This document shows, one piece after another, positions 43,921 through 52,079 of a DNA stretch of 64,000 nucleotides. The DNA lies in assembly GCF_001425685.1 (NCBI RefSeq), contig NZ_LMCY01000050.1:21748-85747 (forward strand), given 5' to 3'. Numbering within the stretch: the first letter of the stretch is position 1; each line of letters starts with the position of its first letter. The notes under the pieces are model-generated. The model saw only the letters and a list, made by a program, of their open reading frames with translations, had not been told where the DNA came from and did not search any database. The position numbers and the translations under genes were made by a program. This stretch comes from Massilia sp. Root335 (lineage in GTDB: Bacteria > Pseudomonadota > Gammaproteobacteria > Burkholderiales > Burkholderiaceae_D).

Positions 43921-46716
43921 ATGTCATTCCTGACCAAGATTTTCGGCAGCCGTAACCAGCGTCTGCTCAAGCAATACCAAAAATCCGTGCGCGACATCAA
44001 CGCGCTCGAGCCGCAGATGGAAGCGCTGTCGGATGCCGATCTCCAGGCAAAGACGAACGAATTCAAGCAACGCGTAGCCGGGGGCGCCAGCCTGGACGAC
44101 ATCCTCGTGGAAGCCTTCGCCGTCTGCCGCGAAGCCGCCAAGCGCGTCATGAAGATGCGCCACTTCGACGTGCAGCTGGTCGGCGGCATGGTCCTCCACT
44201 ACGGCAAGATCGCCGAGATGGGCACGGGCGAGGGTAAAACGCTGATGGCGACCCTGCCCGTCTACCTGAACGCGCTGTCCGGCAAGGGCGTGCACGTCGT
44301 GACCGTCAACGATTACCTGGCCCAGCGCGACGCCGAGCAGATGGGCCGCCTGTACGGCTGGCTCGGTTTGACGACGGGCGTGAACCTGTCGCAGATGGAT
44401 CACGACAGCAAGCAGCAAGCCTACGGTTCCGACATCACCTACGGCACCAACAACGAATACGGCTTCGACTACCTGCGCGACAACATGGTGTACGACGTGC
44501 GCGAGCGCGTGCAGCGCGGCCTGAATTTCGCCGTCGTCGACGAAGTCGACTCGATCCTGATCGACGAAGCGCGTACCCCGCTGATCATTTCCGGCCAGGC
44601 CGAGAACCACACGGAGCTGTACCACAAGATCAACGAACTCCCGCCGATGCTCACGCTGCAGATCGGCGAGGAGACCCCGGACGGCAAGGGCCAGATCGAA
44701 GTCCCGGGCGACTACACGAAGGACGAGAAGGCGCACACCGTGCTGCTGACCGAGGCCGGCCACGAGAAGGCCGAAGCCATCCTGACGAAGATGGGCCTGC
44801 TGCCGGAAGGCGCGTCGCTGTACGACGCCGCCAACATCACGCTGATCCACCACCTGTACGCTGCCCTGCGCGCGCACGTGCTGTACCACAAGGACCAGCA
44901 TTACGTCGTGCAGAACGGCGAGGTCGTGATCGTCGACGAATTCACGGGCCGCCTGATGACGGGCCGCCGCTGGTCCGAAGGCCTGCACCAGGCCGTGGAA
45001 GCGAAGGAAGGCGTGCGCATCCAGAACGAGAACCAGACGCTGGCCTCGATCACGTTCCAGAACTACTTCCGCATGTACGCCAAGCTGTCCGGCATGACCG
45101 GTACGGCGGACACGGAAGCCTACGAATTCCAGGAGATCTACGGCCTGGAAACCGTCGTCGTCCCGCCGAACCGTCCGTCCCAGCGCAAGGACCGCCAGGA
45201 CCAGGTCTACAAGACGGCCGACGAAAAATACCAGGCCATGCTGAACGACATCCGCGACTGCTACGAGCGCGGCCAGCCGGTCCTCGTCGGCACGACGTCG
45301 ATCGAGAACTCGGAACTGTTGTCCGGCATCCTGACCAAGGCGGGGCTGCCGCACAACGTGCTGAACGCGAAGCAGCACGCCCGCGAGGCGGAGATCATCG
45401 CGCAGGCGGGCAGCCCGAAGATGATCACCATCGCCACCAACATGGCGGGCCGCGGTACCGACATCGTCCTGGGCGGCAACGTCGAGAAGCAGATCCAGCT
45501 CATTGAAGCCGGTTCCGAGGCCGACGGGGCGTCGGCGCAAGAGCAGAAGGCCGAGCAGGCCGCCAAAATGCGCGCGGAATGGCAGTCGCTGCACGACCAC
45601 GTCGTCGCGCAGGGCGGCCTGCACATCATCGGCACCGAACGCCACGAATCGCGCCGCGTCGACAACCAGCTGCGCGGACGTTCCGGCCGCCAGGGCGACC
45701 CGGGTTCGTCGCGCTTCTACCTGTCGCTGGACGACCCGTTGCTGCGCATCTTCGCGGGCGACCGCGTGCGCGCCGTGATGGACCGCCTCAAGATGCCGGA
45801 AGGCGAACCGATCGAGGCGGGCATCGTGACCCGCTCCATCGAAGGCGCCCAGCGCAAGGTCGAGGCCCGCAACTTCGACATCCGCAAGCAGCTGCTGGAA
45901 TACGACGACGTCGCCAACGACCAGCGCAAGGTGATCTACACCCAGCGTAACGAACTGCTGGAAGCGGCCGACATCTCCGAGCTGATCGCGTCGCTCCGTA
46001 CCGGCGTGTTCACCGACGTCGTGCGCGCCCACGTGCCGGCGGAGTCGGTGGAAGAGCAGTGGGACATCCCCACGCTCGAGCGCGTGCTGGCCGACGAATG
46101 GTCGCTCTCCCTGCCGCTGGCGCAGATGCTGGAGGACGAGCCGAACCTGAACGACGACGACATCCTCGAGCGCGTGCTGGCGGCCGCGGAAAGCTCGTAC
46201 GAGGCGAAGGTCGGCATCGTCGGCAAGGAAGCGTTCGGCGGCTTCGAGCGCAACGTCATGCTGCAGAATATCGACACGCACTGGCGCGAGCACCTGGCCG
46301 CGCTGGACCACCTGCGCCAGGGCATCCACCTGCGCGGCTATGCGCAGAAGAACCCGAAGCAGGAGTACAAGCGCGAAGCGTTCGAGCTGTTCGGCGCCAT
46401 GCTGGACCAGATCAAGAACGAAGTGATCCGCACCATCATGACCGTCCGCATCCAGACCCGCGAAGAAGTCGAGGCGGCGGAAGCGGCCATGCAGGCGGCC
46501 GCGGCGCACCTGGAAAACGTCAACTACCAGCACGCCGACTTCGATCCGACGGCCGCGCCGGAAGAGCTGATGGCGCCCCTCGCGGTGACCCCGGGCACCA
46601 CGGCGATGGCGGACGATCCGTCCACCACCTACCTGGGCATGAAGGTCGGCCGCAACGACCCGTGCCCGTGCGGCAGCGGCAAGAAGTTCAAGGCTTGCCA
46701 CGGCAAGCTGGCGTAA
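43921..46716 (+). CDS. secA: preprotein translocase ATPase SecA
   Basis: A 931-residue motor that pushes preproteins through SecYEG. Walker A GTGEGKT at 101-107, VVDEVDSILIDEARTPLIISG (DEAD-like Walker B), the second nucleotide-binding fold with TNMAGRGTDI and QLRGRSGRQGDPGSSRFYLS, and the C-terminal zinc/SecB-binding motif with Cys-x-Cys-x8-Cys-His (DPCPCGSGKKFKACHGK). Full length. A strong terminator follows. Confidence 0.99.
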   Translation: MSFLTKIFGSRNQRLLKQYQKSVRDINALEPQMEALSDADLQAKTNEFKQRVAGGASLDDILVEAFAVCREAAKRVMKMRHFDVQLVGGMVLHYGKIAEMGTGEGKTLMATLPVYLNALSGKGVHVVTVNDYLAQRDAEQMGRLYGWLGLTTGVNLSQMDHDSKQQAYGSDITYGTNNEYGFDYLRDNMVYDVRERVQRGLNFAVVDEVDSILIDEARTPLIISGQAENHTELYHKINELPPMLTLQIGEETPDGKGQIEVPGDYTKDEKAHTVLLTEAGHEKAEAILTKMGLLPEGASLYDAANITLIHHLYAALRAHVLYHKDQHYVVQNGEVVIVDEFTGRLMTGRRWSEGLHQAVEAKEGVRIQNENQTLASITFQNYFRMYAKLSGMTGTADTEAYEFQEIYGLETVVVPPNRPSQRKDRQDQVYKTADEKYQAMLNDIRDCYERGQPVLVGTTSIENSELLSGILTKAGLPHNVLNAKQHAREAEIIAQAGSPKMITIATNMAGRGTDIVLGGNVEKQIQLIEAGSEADGASAQEQKAEQAAKMRAEWQSLHDHVVAQGGLHIIGTERHESRRVDNQLRGRSGRQGDPGSSRFYLSLDDPLLRIFAGDRVRAVMDRLKMPEGEPIEAGIVTRSIEGAQRKVEARNFDIRKQLLEYDDVANDQRKVIYTQRNELLEAADISELIASLRTGVFTDVVRAHVPAESVEEQWDIPTLERVLADEWSLSLPLAQMLEDEPNLNDDDILERVLAAAESSYEAKVGIVGKEAFGGFERNVMLQNIDTHWREHLAALDHLRQGIHLRGYAQKNPKQEYKREAFELFGAMLDQIKNEVIRTIMTVRIQTREEVEAAEAAMQAAAAHLENVNYQHADFDPTAAPEELMAPLAVTPGTTAMADDPSTTYLGMKVGRNDPCPCGSGKKFKACHGKLA

Positions 46717-46737
46717 GCAAGCGGACGAACGGTAAAA

Positions 46738-46767
46738 AGCGGCGGGAGCGATCCCGCCGCTTTTTTT
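46738..46767 (+). terminator. intrinsic terminator of secA
   Basis: Perfect 10-bp stem AGCGGCGGGA/TCCCGCCGCT with GCGA loop and a 7-T tail, 21 nt after the secA stop. Confidence 0.95.
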
Positions 46768-46848
46768 GTGTCCGGCGCAGGAGACGGTCTTTGCAATTTG
46801 ATAGCAAAAAACAACAAAAATTAACTGTAAGTATCTTTGTTGATATTT

Positions 46849-46873
46849 ATCAATTAAAATTGATTTGTATAAA
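46849..46873 (+). promoter_or_regulatory. AT-rich promoter region with perfect dyad, before the PEP-CTERM gene
   Basis: ATCAATT-AA-AATTGAT (46849-46864) is a perfect 16-bp dyad, followed at 46868 by TATAAA, a possible -10 box about 60 bp before the PEP-CTERM start. The whole 46790-46880 stretch is strikingly AT-rich for this genome. The dyad would overlap the promoter, fitting a repressor or activator site. Confidence 0.5.
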
Positions 46874-46933
46874 TACGAGTCGAGATGAACCAGGGTGCGG
46901 CTCCCCGCTATCAAATAACGACGAAGGAAACAG

Positions 46934-47785
46934 ATGGCAAAGAACCTCACCGCAGCACTGGCCCTGATGGGCGCGACGGCCGCGGCCGGTGCTACGCCCG
47001 TCACCGTCACGGAAACGATCAGCCTGTCGCAGCTGTTGTCCGGCAACTCGACAAACATCGCGTTCAACCTCAACGCCCAACTGGCTGCCGCCGGCCAGGG
47101 GCTGGGCGACATCCTGTCCGGCGACCTGGTGGTCTTCGGCTATTCCGACGCGCAATACAACACGACGCAGGCCGATCCGTACAGCGGTTACGCCACGACC
47201 GGCGTCGAGGGCTACCATTCGTATTCGGTACCCTACACGTATTCCTACTATGTCTCCTGCTCGTACTGGAGCTGGAGCTGCAACCACACCGCGTACGCGA
47301 CCGGCTATTACCAGGTCGGCGTGACGGACTACAATGCCGCCGCCACGCGCACCGTCGAGCACATCGACTCGGTGGCCGATACGATGGTGGTGGCGGCGGG
47401 CACGACCAGCGCCAGCGGCAGCGCCTCCACCCACACGACGCGCGACGGCGGCTACAGTGGCTCGCAATACGTGGGCACCAGCGGCGATTACTACAACGGT
47501 TACACCTATCTCTACAACCGCGACCACGACGTGTACGACGCCATCGCCGGCGACCTGTCGGCGACGCTGCACCTGGACGTCGCCGCGCTGTCCGACCTGA
47601 ACCAGGACGGCATCCTGGCGCCGACCGTCAGCGCCACGCTGGGTGGATTCCACCTGACGTCGGCCACGCTGACCGTGTTGTCGGAAGTCGTCGAGCGCTC
47701 CGAGGTGCCGGAACCCGCTACGCTGGGCCTGTTCGCCGTGGCCGCCGCCGGCGCCACCGTCGCGCGCCGCCGCCGCAAGAAATGA
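46934..47785 (+). CDS. PEP-CTERM secreted protein, Tyr/Trp-rich
   Basis: A 283-residue exported protein: signal peptide of about 20 residues, a mature region, then the PEP-CTERM sorting signal (V258-P-E-P261, a hydrophobic helix LGLFAVAAAGATVA, and RRRRKK). Such proteins are cut and handed over by exosortase (EpsH/XrtA) and are tied to exopolysaccharide production. The mature part is unusually aromatic: 15 Tyr and 2 Trp between residues 70 and 133, with a Cys pair (109, 116) bracketing YWSW, plus eight more Tyr at 164-191. Its stop overlaps the next gene's ATG (ATGA). No exosortase gene is in the window. Confidence 0.88.
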   Translation: MAKNLTAALALMGATAAAGATPVTVTETISLSQLLSGNSTNIAFNLNAQLAAAGQGLGDILSGDLVVFGYSDAQYNTTQADPYSGYATTGVEGYHSYSVPYTYSYYVSCSYWSWSCNHTAYATGYYQVGVTDYNAAATRTVEHIDSVADTMVVAAGTTSASGSASTHTTRDGGYSGSQYVGTSGDYYNGYTYLYNRDHDVYDAIAGDLSATLHLDVAALSDLNQDGILAPTVSATLGGFHLTSATLTVLSEVVERSEVPEPATLGLFAVAAAGATVARRRRKK

Positions 47786-48489
47786 CGCTCGATCCGCAGC
47801 TGTTCGCCCTCAACCCGGCCGCGCAGCTGAAGGTCGAGACGACGCCGGCCGGCGTGCCCGTCCTGATCGTCGACGATTTCTACGCCGATCCGTTCGCGGT
47901 GCGCGCCGCCGCGCTCGGCGGCCAGTTCGATGCGTCGATCGCCTATTACCCGGGCATGCACAGCCGGATCGACGCCGCCAGCACGCGCGACCTGTTCGCC
48001 ACGCTGGTCCGGATGCTTGCGCTGCTGGGCGACGTGCGCGCGCAGCCCGAATATTTCTGGACCGATTTCTCGATCGTCACGACGCCGGCGTCGCAGATGC
48101 TGGCGAAGCAGAAGCATCCGCACATCGACCCGACGCCGCTGGCCGGCCTCGTGTACCTGAACCACGATTTCGAAGTCGGCACCTGCTTCTTCCGCCACCA
48201 GCCGACCGGCCTCGCCGTCATCCGCACGCCCGAGGAATCGCGCCAGTACGGCGAATGGATGGAAGCCTACGGCGAGCAGTGCCAGCCCGCGTCCTATGCG
48301 GTCGGCGACGACGGGGTGTGGGAGCGCCTGTACCGGGTGCAGGGCCGCTTCAACCGTTTCGTGATGTATGCCGGGAACGCGTTCCACTCGATCGACATGC
48401 GCGACGTGGCCGCCAACCCGACGCTCGCCCAGGCCCGCCTGACCCAGCGCCTGTTCCTGGGCCAGCTCGACAACCCCGCGTCAACCTGA
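47782..48489 (+). CDS. DUF6445 family protein, 2OG-Fe(II) oxygenase-like motifs
   Basis: A 235-residue cytosolic protein. H114-I-D116, followed by AGLVYLN and EVGTCFFRH, and a distal H202 in NRFVMYAGNAFHSI reproduce the HxD...H pattern and strand order of double-stranded beta-helix 2-oxoglutarate/Fe(II) dioxygenases. I recall DUF6445 proteins being encoded beside tryptophan-halogenase-like genes in other proteobacteria; function is not established. It overlaps the PEP-CTERM gene by 4 nt and precedes the halogenase by 11 nt, so the three form one operon. Confidence 0.75.
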   Translation: MTLDPQLFALNPAAQLKVETTPAGVPVLIVDDFYADPFAVRAAALGGQFDASIAYYPGMHSRIDAASTRDLFATLVRMLALLGDVRAQPEYFWTDFSIVTTPASQMLAKQKHPHIDPTPLAGLVYLNHDFEVGTCFFRHQPTGLAVIRTPEESRQYGEWMEAYGEQCQPASYAVGDDGVWERLYRVQGRFNRFVMYAGNAFHSIDMRDVAANPTLAQARLTQRLFLGQLDNPAST

Positions 48490-48500
48490 TCCGCTCCATC

Positions 48501-50045
48501 ATGTCCTATCAATCCATCGCAATCGTCGGCGGCGGCACCGCCGGCTGGCTGGCCGCCTGCTACCTGCAGCGTGCCCTCAACGGCAATCCCGCGCATCCGG
48601 TCCGGATCACGCTCATCGAGTCGCCCGACGTGGCGGCCATCGGTGTCGGCGAGGCGACCGTTCCCACGCTGCGCATGATGCTGCGCACGATCGGCATTCC
48701 GGAAGCGGCGCTGTTCGCCTCGGCCGAAGCGACGCTCAAGAACGGCATTCGCTTCGTCGGCTGGCACGACGGCACGGACAGCTTCGACCACCCGTTCGAC
48801 ATGCCGATCGTGGCCGATGGCTACTCGACGATGACGCACTGGCTGAACCTGAAGCAGCGTGGCCTGACCCGCCAGCCGTTCGGCGAGGCCGGCGTCGTGC
48901 AGCCCGCGCTGATGGACGCGCTGCGCTCGCCCAAGCTGATGTCGTCGGCACCGTACGAGGCGCCGGTTCCGTATGCCTACCACCTCGACGCCGTGCTGCT
49001 CGCGCGCCTGCTGCGCGACACGGCGAAGGAACGCGGGGTGGTGCACGTGGAAGGCACCGTCGAGCAGGTGGATGTGGACGAGACGGGCATCCGCGCCGTC
49101 TGCCTCGCGGACGGCACGCGCCACGCGGCCGACCTGTTCGTCGACTGCACCGGCTTCGCCTCCCTCCTGTTGGGCAAGACGCTGGACGTGCCGTTCCACT
49201 CGTATGCCGACACGCTGCTGTGCGATCGCGCGCTGGCCTGCCCGGTGGCGCACGAGGCGTCCGACGCGCCGCTGCGCAGCCACACGGTGGCGACGGCGCA
49301 GGACGCCGGCTGGACGTGGGACATCGAACTGCAAACGCGCAAGGGCACCGGCTACGTGTACTCGTCGCGCCACTGCAGCGACGACGAAGCGCTGGCGACG
49401 CTGCGCCGCTACAACGCGGGCCGCACCGAACTGGCCGAGCCGCGCCTGCTGCGCATGCGCGTCGGCCGCCACACGCGCATGTGGGAAAAGAACTGCCTGG
49501 CGTTGGGACTGGCCGGCGGCTTCATCGAACCGCTCGAATCGACGGGCATCTACCTGATCGAATACGCGCTGCAGATGTGGCTCGACTACCTGCCCACGCC
49601 CGCCGGCGCGGCGCCGATGCGCGACCGCTACAACATGCTGATGGCCGAGCATTACGACGAATTGCATGACTTCGTGCTGGCGCACTACGTGCTCTCGGCG
49701 CGCCGCGATACCGCGTTCTGGCGCGCCTGTACGGAAGAGGTGAAGGTGTCCGACCGGCTGGCCGCGCTGCTGGCGCTGTGGAAGCACAAGCTGCCCGGCA
49801 CCGCCGATATCGATGCCCGGCGCCAGGTCCTGTTCGGACCGCACAACTGGTTCTTCATCCTGGCCGGGCAGCGCTGCCTGCCCGAACACGGGATCGGGCA
49901 GATGCCGTACATCGCGCCCGAGCGCAGCCAGGCGGCGCTCGCGCGCATCGCGGAGATCCGCAAGGCCGCCGTGAGCCAGTCGCCGTCGATGCGCGAGTAC
50001 GCGCAAAAGATCCGTGCGGCGGCGGCCAACGCGCCGCGCCGCTAG
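48501..50045 (+). CDS. flavin-dependent tryptophan-halogenase-like protein
   Basis: A 514-residue FAD protein. GGGTAGW (residues 10-16) binds FAD; Lys80 in EATLKNGIRF aligns with the catalytic Lys of PrnA/RebH-type halogenases; W271-x-W273-x-I275 matches the WxWxIP motif except that Glu replaces the Pro. GFIEPLESTGIYLIE near residue 335 is also typical. These enzymes make hypohalous acid from reduced flavin and halide to halogenate aromatic rings. Natural substrates of this genomic subgroup, often near TonB receptors, are mostly unknown. It needs a flavin reductase, not encoded nearby. Confidence 0.85.
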   Translation: MSYQSIAIVGGGTAGWLAACYLQRALNGNPAHPVRITLIESPDVAAIGVGEATVPTLRMMLRTIGIPEAALFASAEATLKNGIRFVGWHDGTDSFDHPFDMPIVADGYSTMTHWLNLKQRGLTRQPFGEAGVVQPALMDALRSPKLMSSAPYEAPVPYAYHLDAVLLARLLRDTAKERGVVHVEGTVEQVDVDETGIRAVCLADGTRHAADLFVDCTGFASLLLGKTLDVPFHSYADTLLCDRALACPVAHEASDAPLRSHTVATAQDAGWTWDIELQTRKGTGYVYSSRHCSDDEALATLRRYNAGRTELAEPRLLRMRVGRHTRMWEKNCLALGLAGGFIEPLESTGIYLIEYALQMWLDYLPTPAGAAPMRDRYNMLMAEHYDELHDFVLAHYVLSARRDTAFWRACTEEVKVSDRLAALLALWKHKLPGTADIDARRQVLFGPHNWFFILAGQRCLPEHGIGQMPYIAPERSQAALARIAEIRKAAVSQSPSMREYAQKIRAAAANAPRR

Positions 50046-50154
50046 TTCGCCGGCACGGCGCGTCCATGACCATTTGGTAATCTTGGCATGACGTGCCGGG
50101 CGGGCCGGGCCCGGTTGCGCTAGGATGTCGCTCGATATCCCATCCGGAGCCCGC

Positions 50155-50967
50155 ATGACACCGACATCCGCCCCGCACGCAGCGCACGCCCGCGACCTCG
50201 CCAAGGTCCCGGCCATGACACTCGGCTTCTGGATCATCAAGATCCTCGCGACGACGCTCGGCGAGACCGCGGGCGACGCCGTGACGATGTCGATGGAACT
50301 GGGCTACCTGGCCGGCACCGCGATCTTCGCGGCGCTGCTGGCCGTCATGCTGAGCGCGCAGATCCGCGCCAACCGCTTCCACCCGCTGCTGTTCTGGGCC
50401 GTGATCGTCGCCACGACGACGGTCGGCACGACGCTCGCCGACCTGTGCGACCGCTCGCTGGGCATCGGCTACCTCGGCGGCTCGACCCTGCTGGCCGCGC
50501 TGCTGGCCGCGACGCTGTACGCCTGGCACCGCACGCTCGGGTCGGTGTCGATCAACCGGCTCGATACGCGCGACGCCGAGGTGTTCTACTGGATCACGAT
50601 CCTGTTTTCCCAGACCCTCGGCACGGCGCTCGGCGACTGGGTCGCCGATCCGGACACCGGCTGGGGCCTCGGTTATGGCGGCGGCGCGGTGCTGTTCGCG
50701 GCGGGACTGGCCGTCGTGCTCGCGCTGTACTTCTGGACGCGCACGTCGCGCACCGCGCTGTTCTGGGCCGCGTTCATCCTCACCCGGCCGCTGGGGGCGA
50801 CGGTCGGCGATTTCCTCGACAAGCCCGTCGCGGACGGCGGCCTCGCGCTGAGCCGCTACACGGCATCGGCGGCCCTCGTCGCCGGCATGCTGCTGCTCGT
50901 GCTGCTGTTGCCCCAGCGCGCGGAGCGGATCGCGCGCCCGGTGCCCGGCGACGAGCCGCGCGGTTGA
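50155..50967 (+). CDS. COG4705-family membrane protein with four internal repeats
   Basis: A 270-residue polytopic protein. Four repeat units share a pattern of TTLGxxxGD followed by a loop and LGYxxG: around ATTLGETAGDAV, TTTVGTTLADLC, SQTLGTALGDWV and TRPLGATVGDFL, each followed by one or two hydrophobic helices. The family is annotated only as membrane-anchored, function unknown. The start at 50155 has GGAG upstream. It ends inside a 3x13-bp tandem repeat shared with the convergent MerR gene. Confidence 0.75.
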   Translation: MTPTSAPHAAHARDLAKVPAMTLGFWIIKILATTLGETAGDAVTMSMELGYLAGTAIFAALLAVMLSAQIRANRFHPLLFWAVIVATTTVGTTLADLCDRSLGIGYLGGSTLLAALLAATLYAWHRTLGSVSINRLDTRDAEVFYWITILFSQTLGTALGDWVADPDTGWGLGYGGGAVLFAAGLAVVLALYFWTRTSRTALFWAAFILTRPLGATVGDFLDKPVADGGLALSRYTASAALVAGMLLLVLLLPQRAERIARPVPGDEPRG

Positions 50968-50992
50968 GCCGCGCGGTTAAGCCGCGCGGTCA
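50954..50992. repeat. three tandem 13-bp repeats spanning two convergent stop codons
   Basis: AGCCGCGCGGTTG, AGCCGCGCGGTTA and AGCCGCGCGGTCA in direct array; each contains the palindrome CCGCGCGG. The first/second unit junction holds the stop of the COG4705 gene and the third unit the stop of the MerR gene. Adjacent units can pair as hairpins. Confidence 0.85.
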
Positions 50993-52039
50993 AGCCGGAT
51001 CGTTGCCGTCCTTGACGGCGGCAAGCCGCTGCGCCTGCATGACCTTGCGCAGCCAGTCCACGCTCTCGCCGCCGATGCCCGATCCCATGCGCAGCAGGGG
51101 TTCGGTCGCGCTGGCGGCGCGGAAGGCGTCGATGTCCTGCTGGTCGCGGCCGACCATGTCGTGGAACAGGTCCATCCACTGGCGCGCGAGCTCGTGCGCC
51201 CGCGGCCCGTCCGCATCCGGATCGGCCTGCATCTCGGCCTGCATCCGCGCGATCAGGGGCGTCCACTCGTGGCCGCGGGTCGCGTAGTGGCGCCGCATGC
51301 GCTCGACGACTTCCGGCCGCACATATTTTGCCCACGTCTCCAGCTTCAGTTCACCGATGGCGGCGTGCACGTAGTGCATCACGGACGCCGGCATGCCGAC
51401 GGCGTCCAGTTCGCGCTCGACCATCAAGTTGAGTTTCGCCGTCAGCGCCGGGTCGTTCCCGGTGTCGCGCGCAAACGTCTGCAGCCAGCGCAGGGCGAAG
51501 GCCCTGGCGGCGTCGGCATCCGGCGGGACCTGCGAGTCGATCAGGCCGCGCGCCTGTTCGACCATGCCCTGCCACTGGGCCTTCGTGGCATCGTTGCGGA
51601 GCAGCGGCAGGCGGTCCAGTTCCTCCTTGGTGAAATAGCGTTCGTACACGTTCGTCATGTCCATGGTGTTCTCCAGTGTGGTGAGCCACGTGGACAGGTC
51701 CGGCGCGCTGCCGCGCACGAGTTGCGCGCGCACGCGCAGCAGCTGGTCGCGCAGCCGCGTGGCTTCCGCCATGCGCACTTCGAGCGCGGCCAACTGGCGG
51801 TCGACGATCGCCAGCGGCTCGCCGGCCGGACTGTCCAGCGTGAGGCCGATGTCGGACAGGCTCAGGCCGAACGCGCGCAGGGCCTGGATACGGTGCAGGC
51901 GTGCCACGTCGTCGCGGTCGTAGAGCCGGTAGCCGGCATCGGAACGCGCCTGGGGACGGAGGAGGCCGATGCTGTCGTAGTGGTGCAGCGTGCGCACCGT
52001 CAGGTTGGCCAGGGCGGCCAGCTCTCCCACTTTCAGCAT
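50990..52039 (-). CDS. MerR-family regulator with TipAS-like effector domain
   Basis: A 349-residue activator. The N-terminal MerR winged helix (LKVGELAALANLTVRTLHHYDSIGLLRPQARSDAGYRLYDRDDVARL split at turns) and a dimerisation coiled coil (to about residue 120) are followed by a long helical domain with YERYFTKEELDRL, characteristic of the TipAS antibiotic-binding domain. It may respond to hydrophobic drugs or thiopeptides. The start at 52039 has GGAGA upstream. It lies 40 nt downstream of the AI-2E transporter gene on the same strand. Confidence 0.88.
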   Translation of the reverse strand: MLKVGELAALANLTVRTLHHYDSIGLLRPQARSDAGYRLYDRDDVARLHRIQALRAFGLSLSDIGLTLDSPAGEPLAIVDRQLAALEVRMAEATRLRDQLLRVRAQLVRGSAPDLSTWLTTLENTMDMTNVYERYFTKEELDRLPLLRNDATKAQWQGMVEQARGLIDSQVPPDADAARAFALRWLQTFARDTGNDPALTAKLNLMVERELDAVGMPASVMHYVHAAIGELKLETWAKYVRPEVVERMRRHYATRGHEWTPLIARMQAEMQADPDADGPRAHELARQWMDLFHDMVGRDQQDIDAFRAASATEPLLRMGSGIGGESVDWLRKVMQAQRLAAVKDGNDPA

Positions 52040-52079
52040 CGTTCGTCTCCGTTCTTCGGCGTGGGGACAGTCTCGAGGC

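Noticed and set aside
43924..47112. 1062-codon minus-strand open frame opposite secA
   Set aside because: Antisense to an unmistakable secA; low-complexity Val/Arg/His-rich translation with no recognisable motif.
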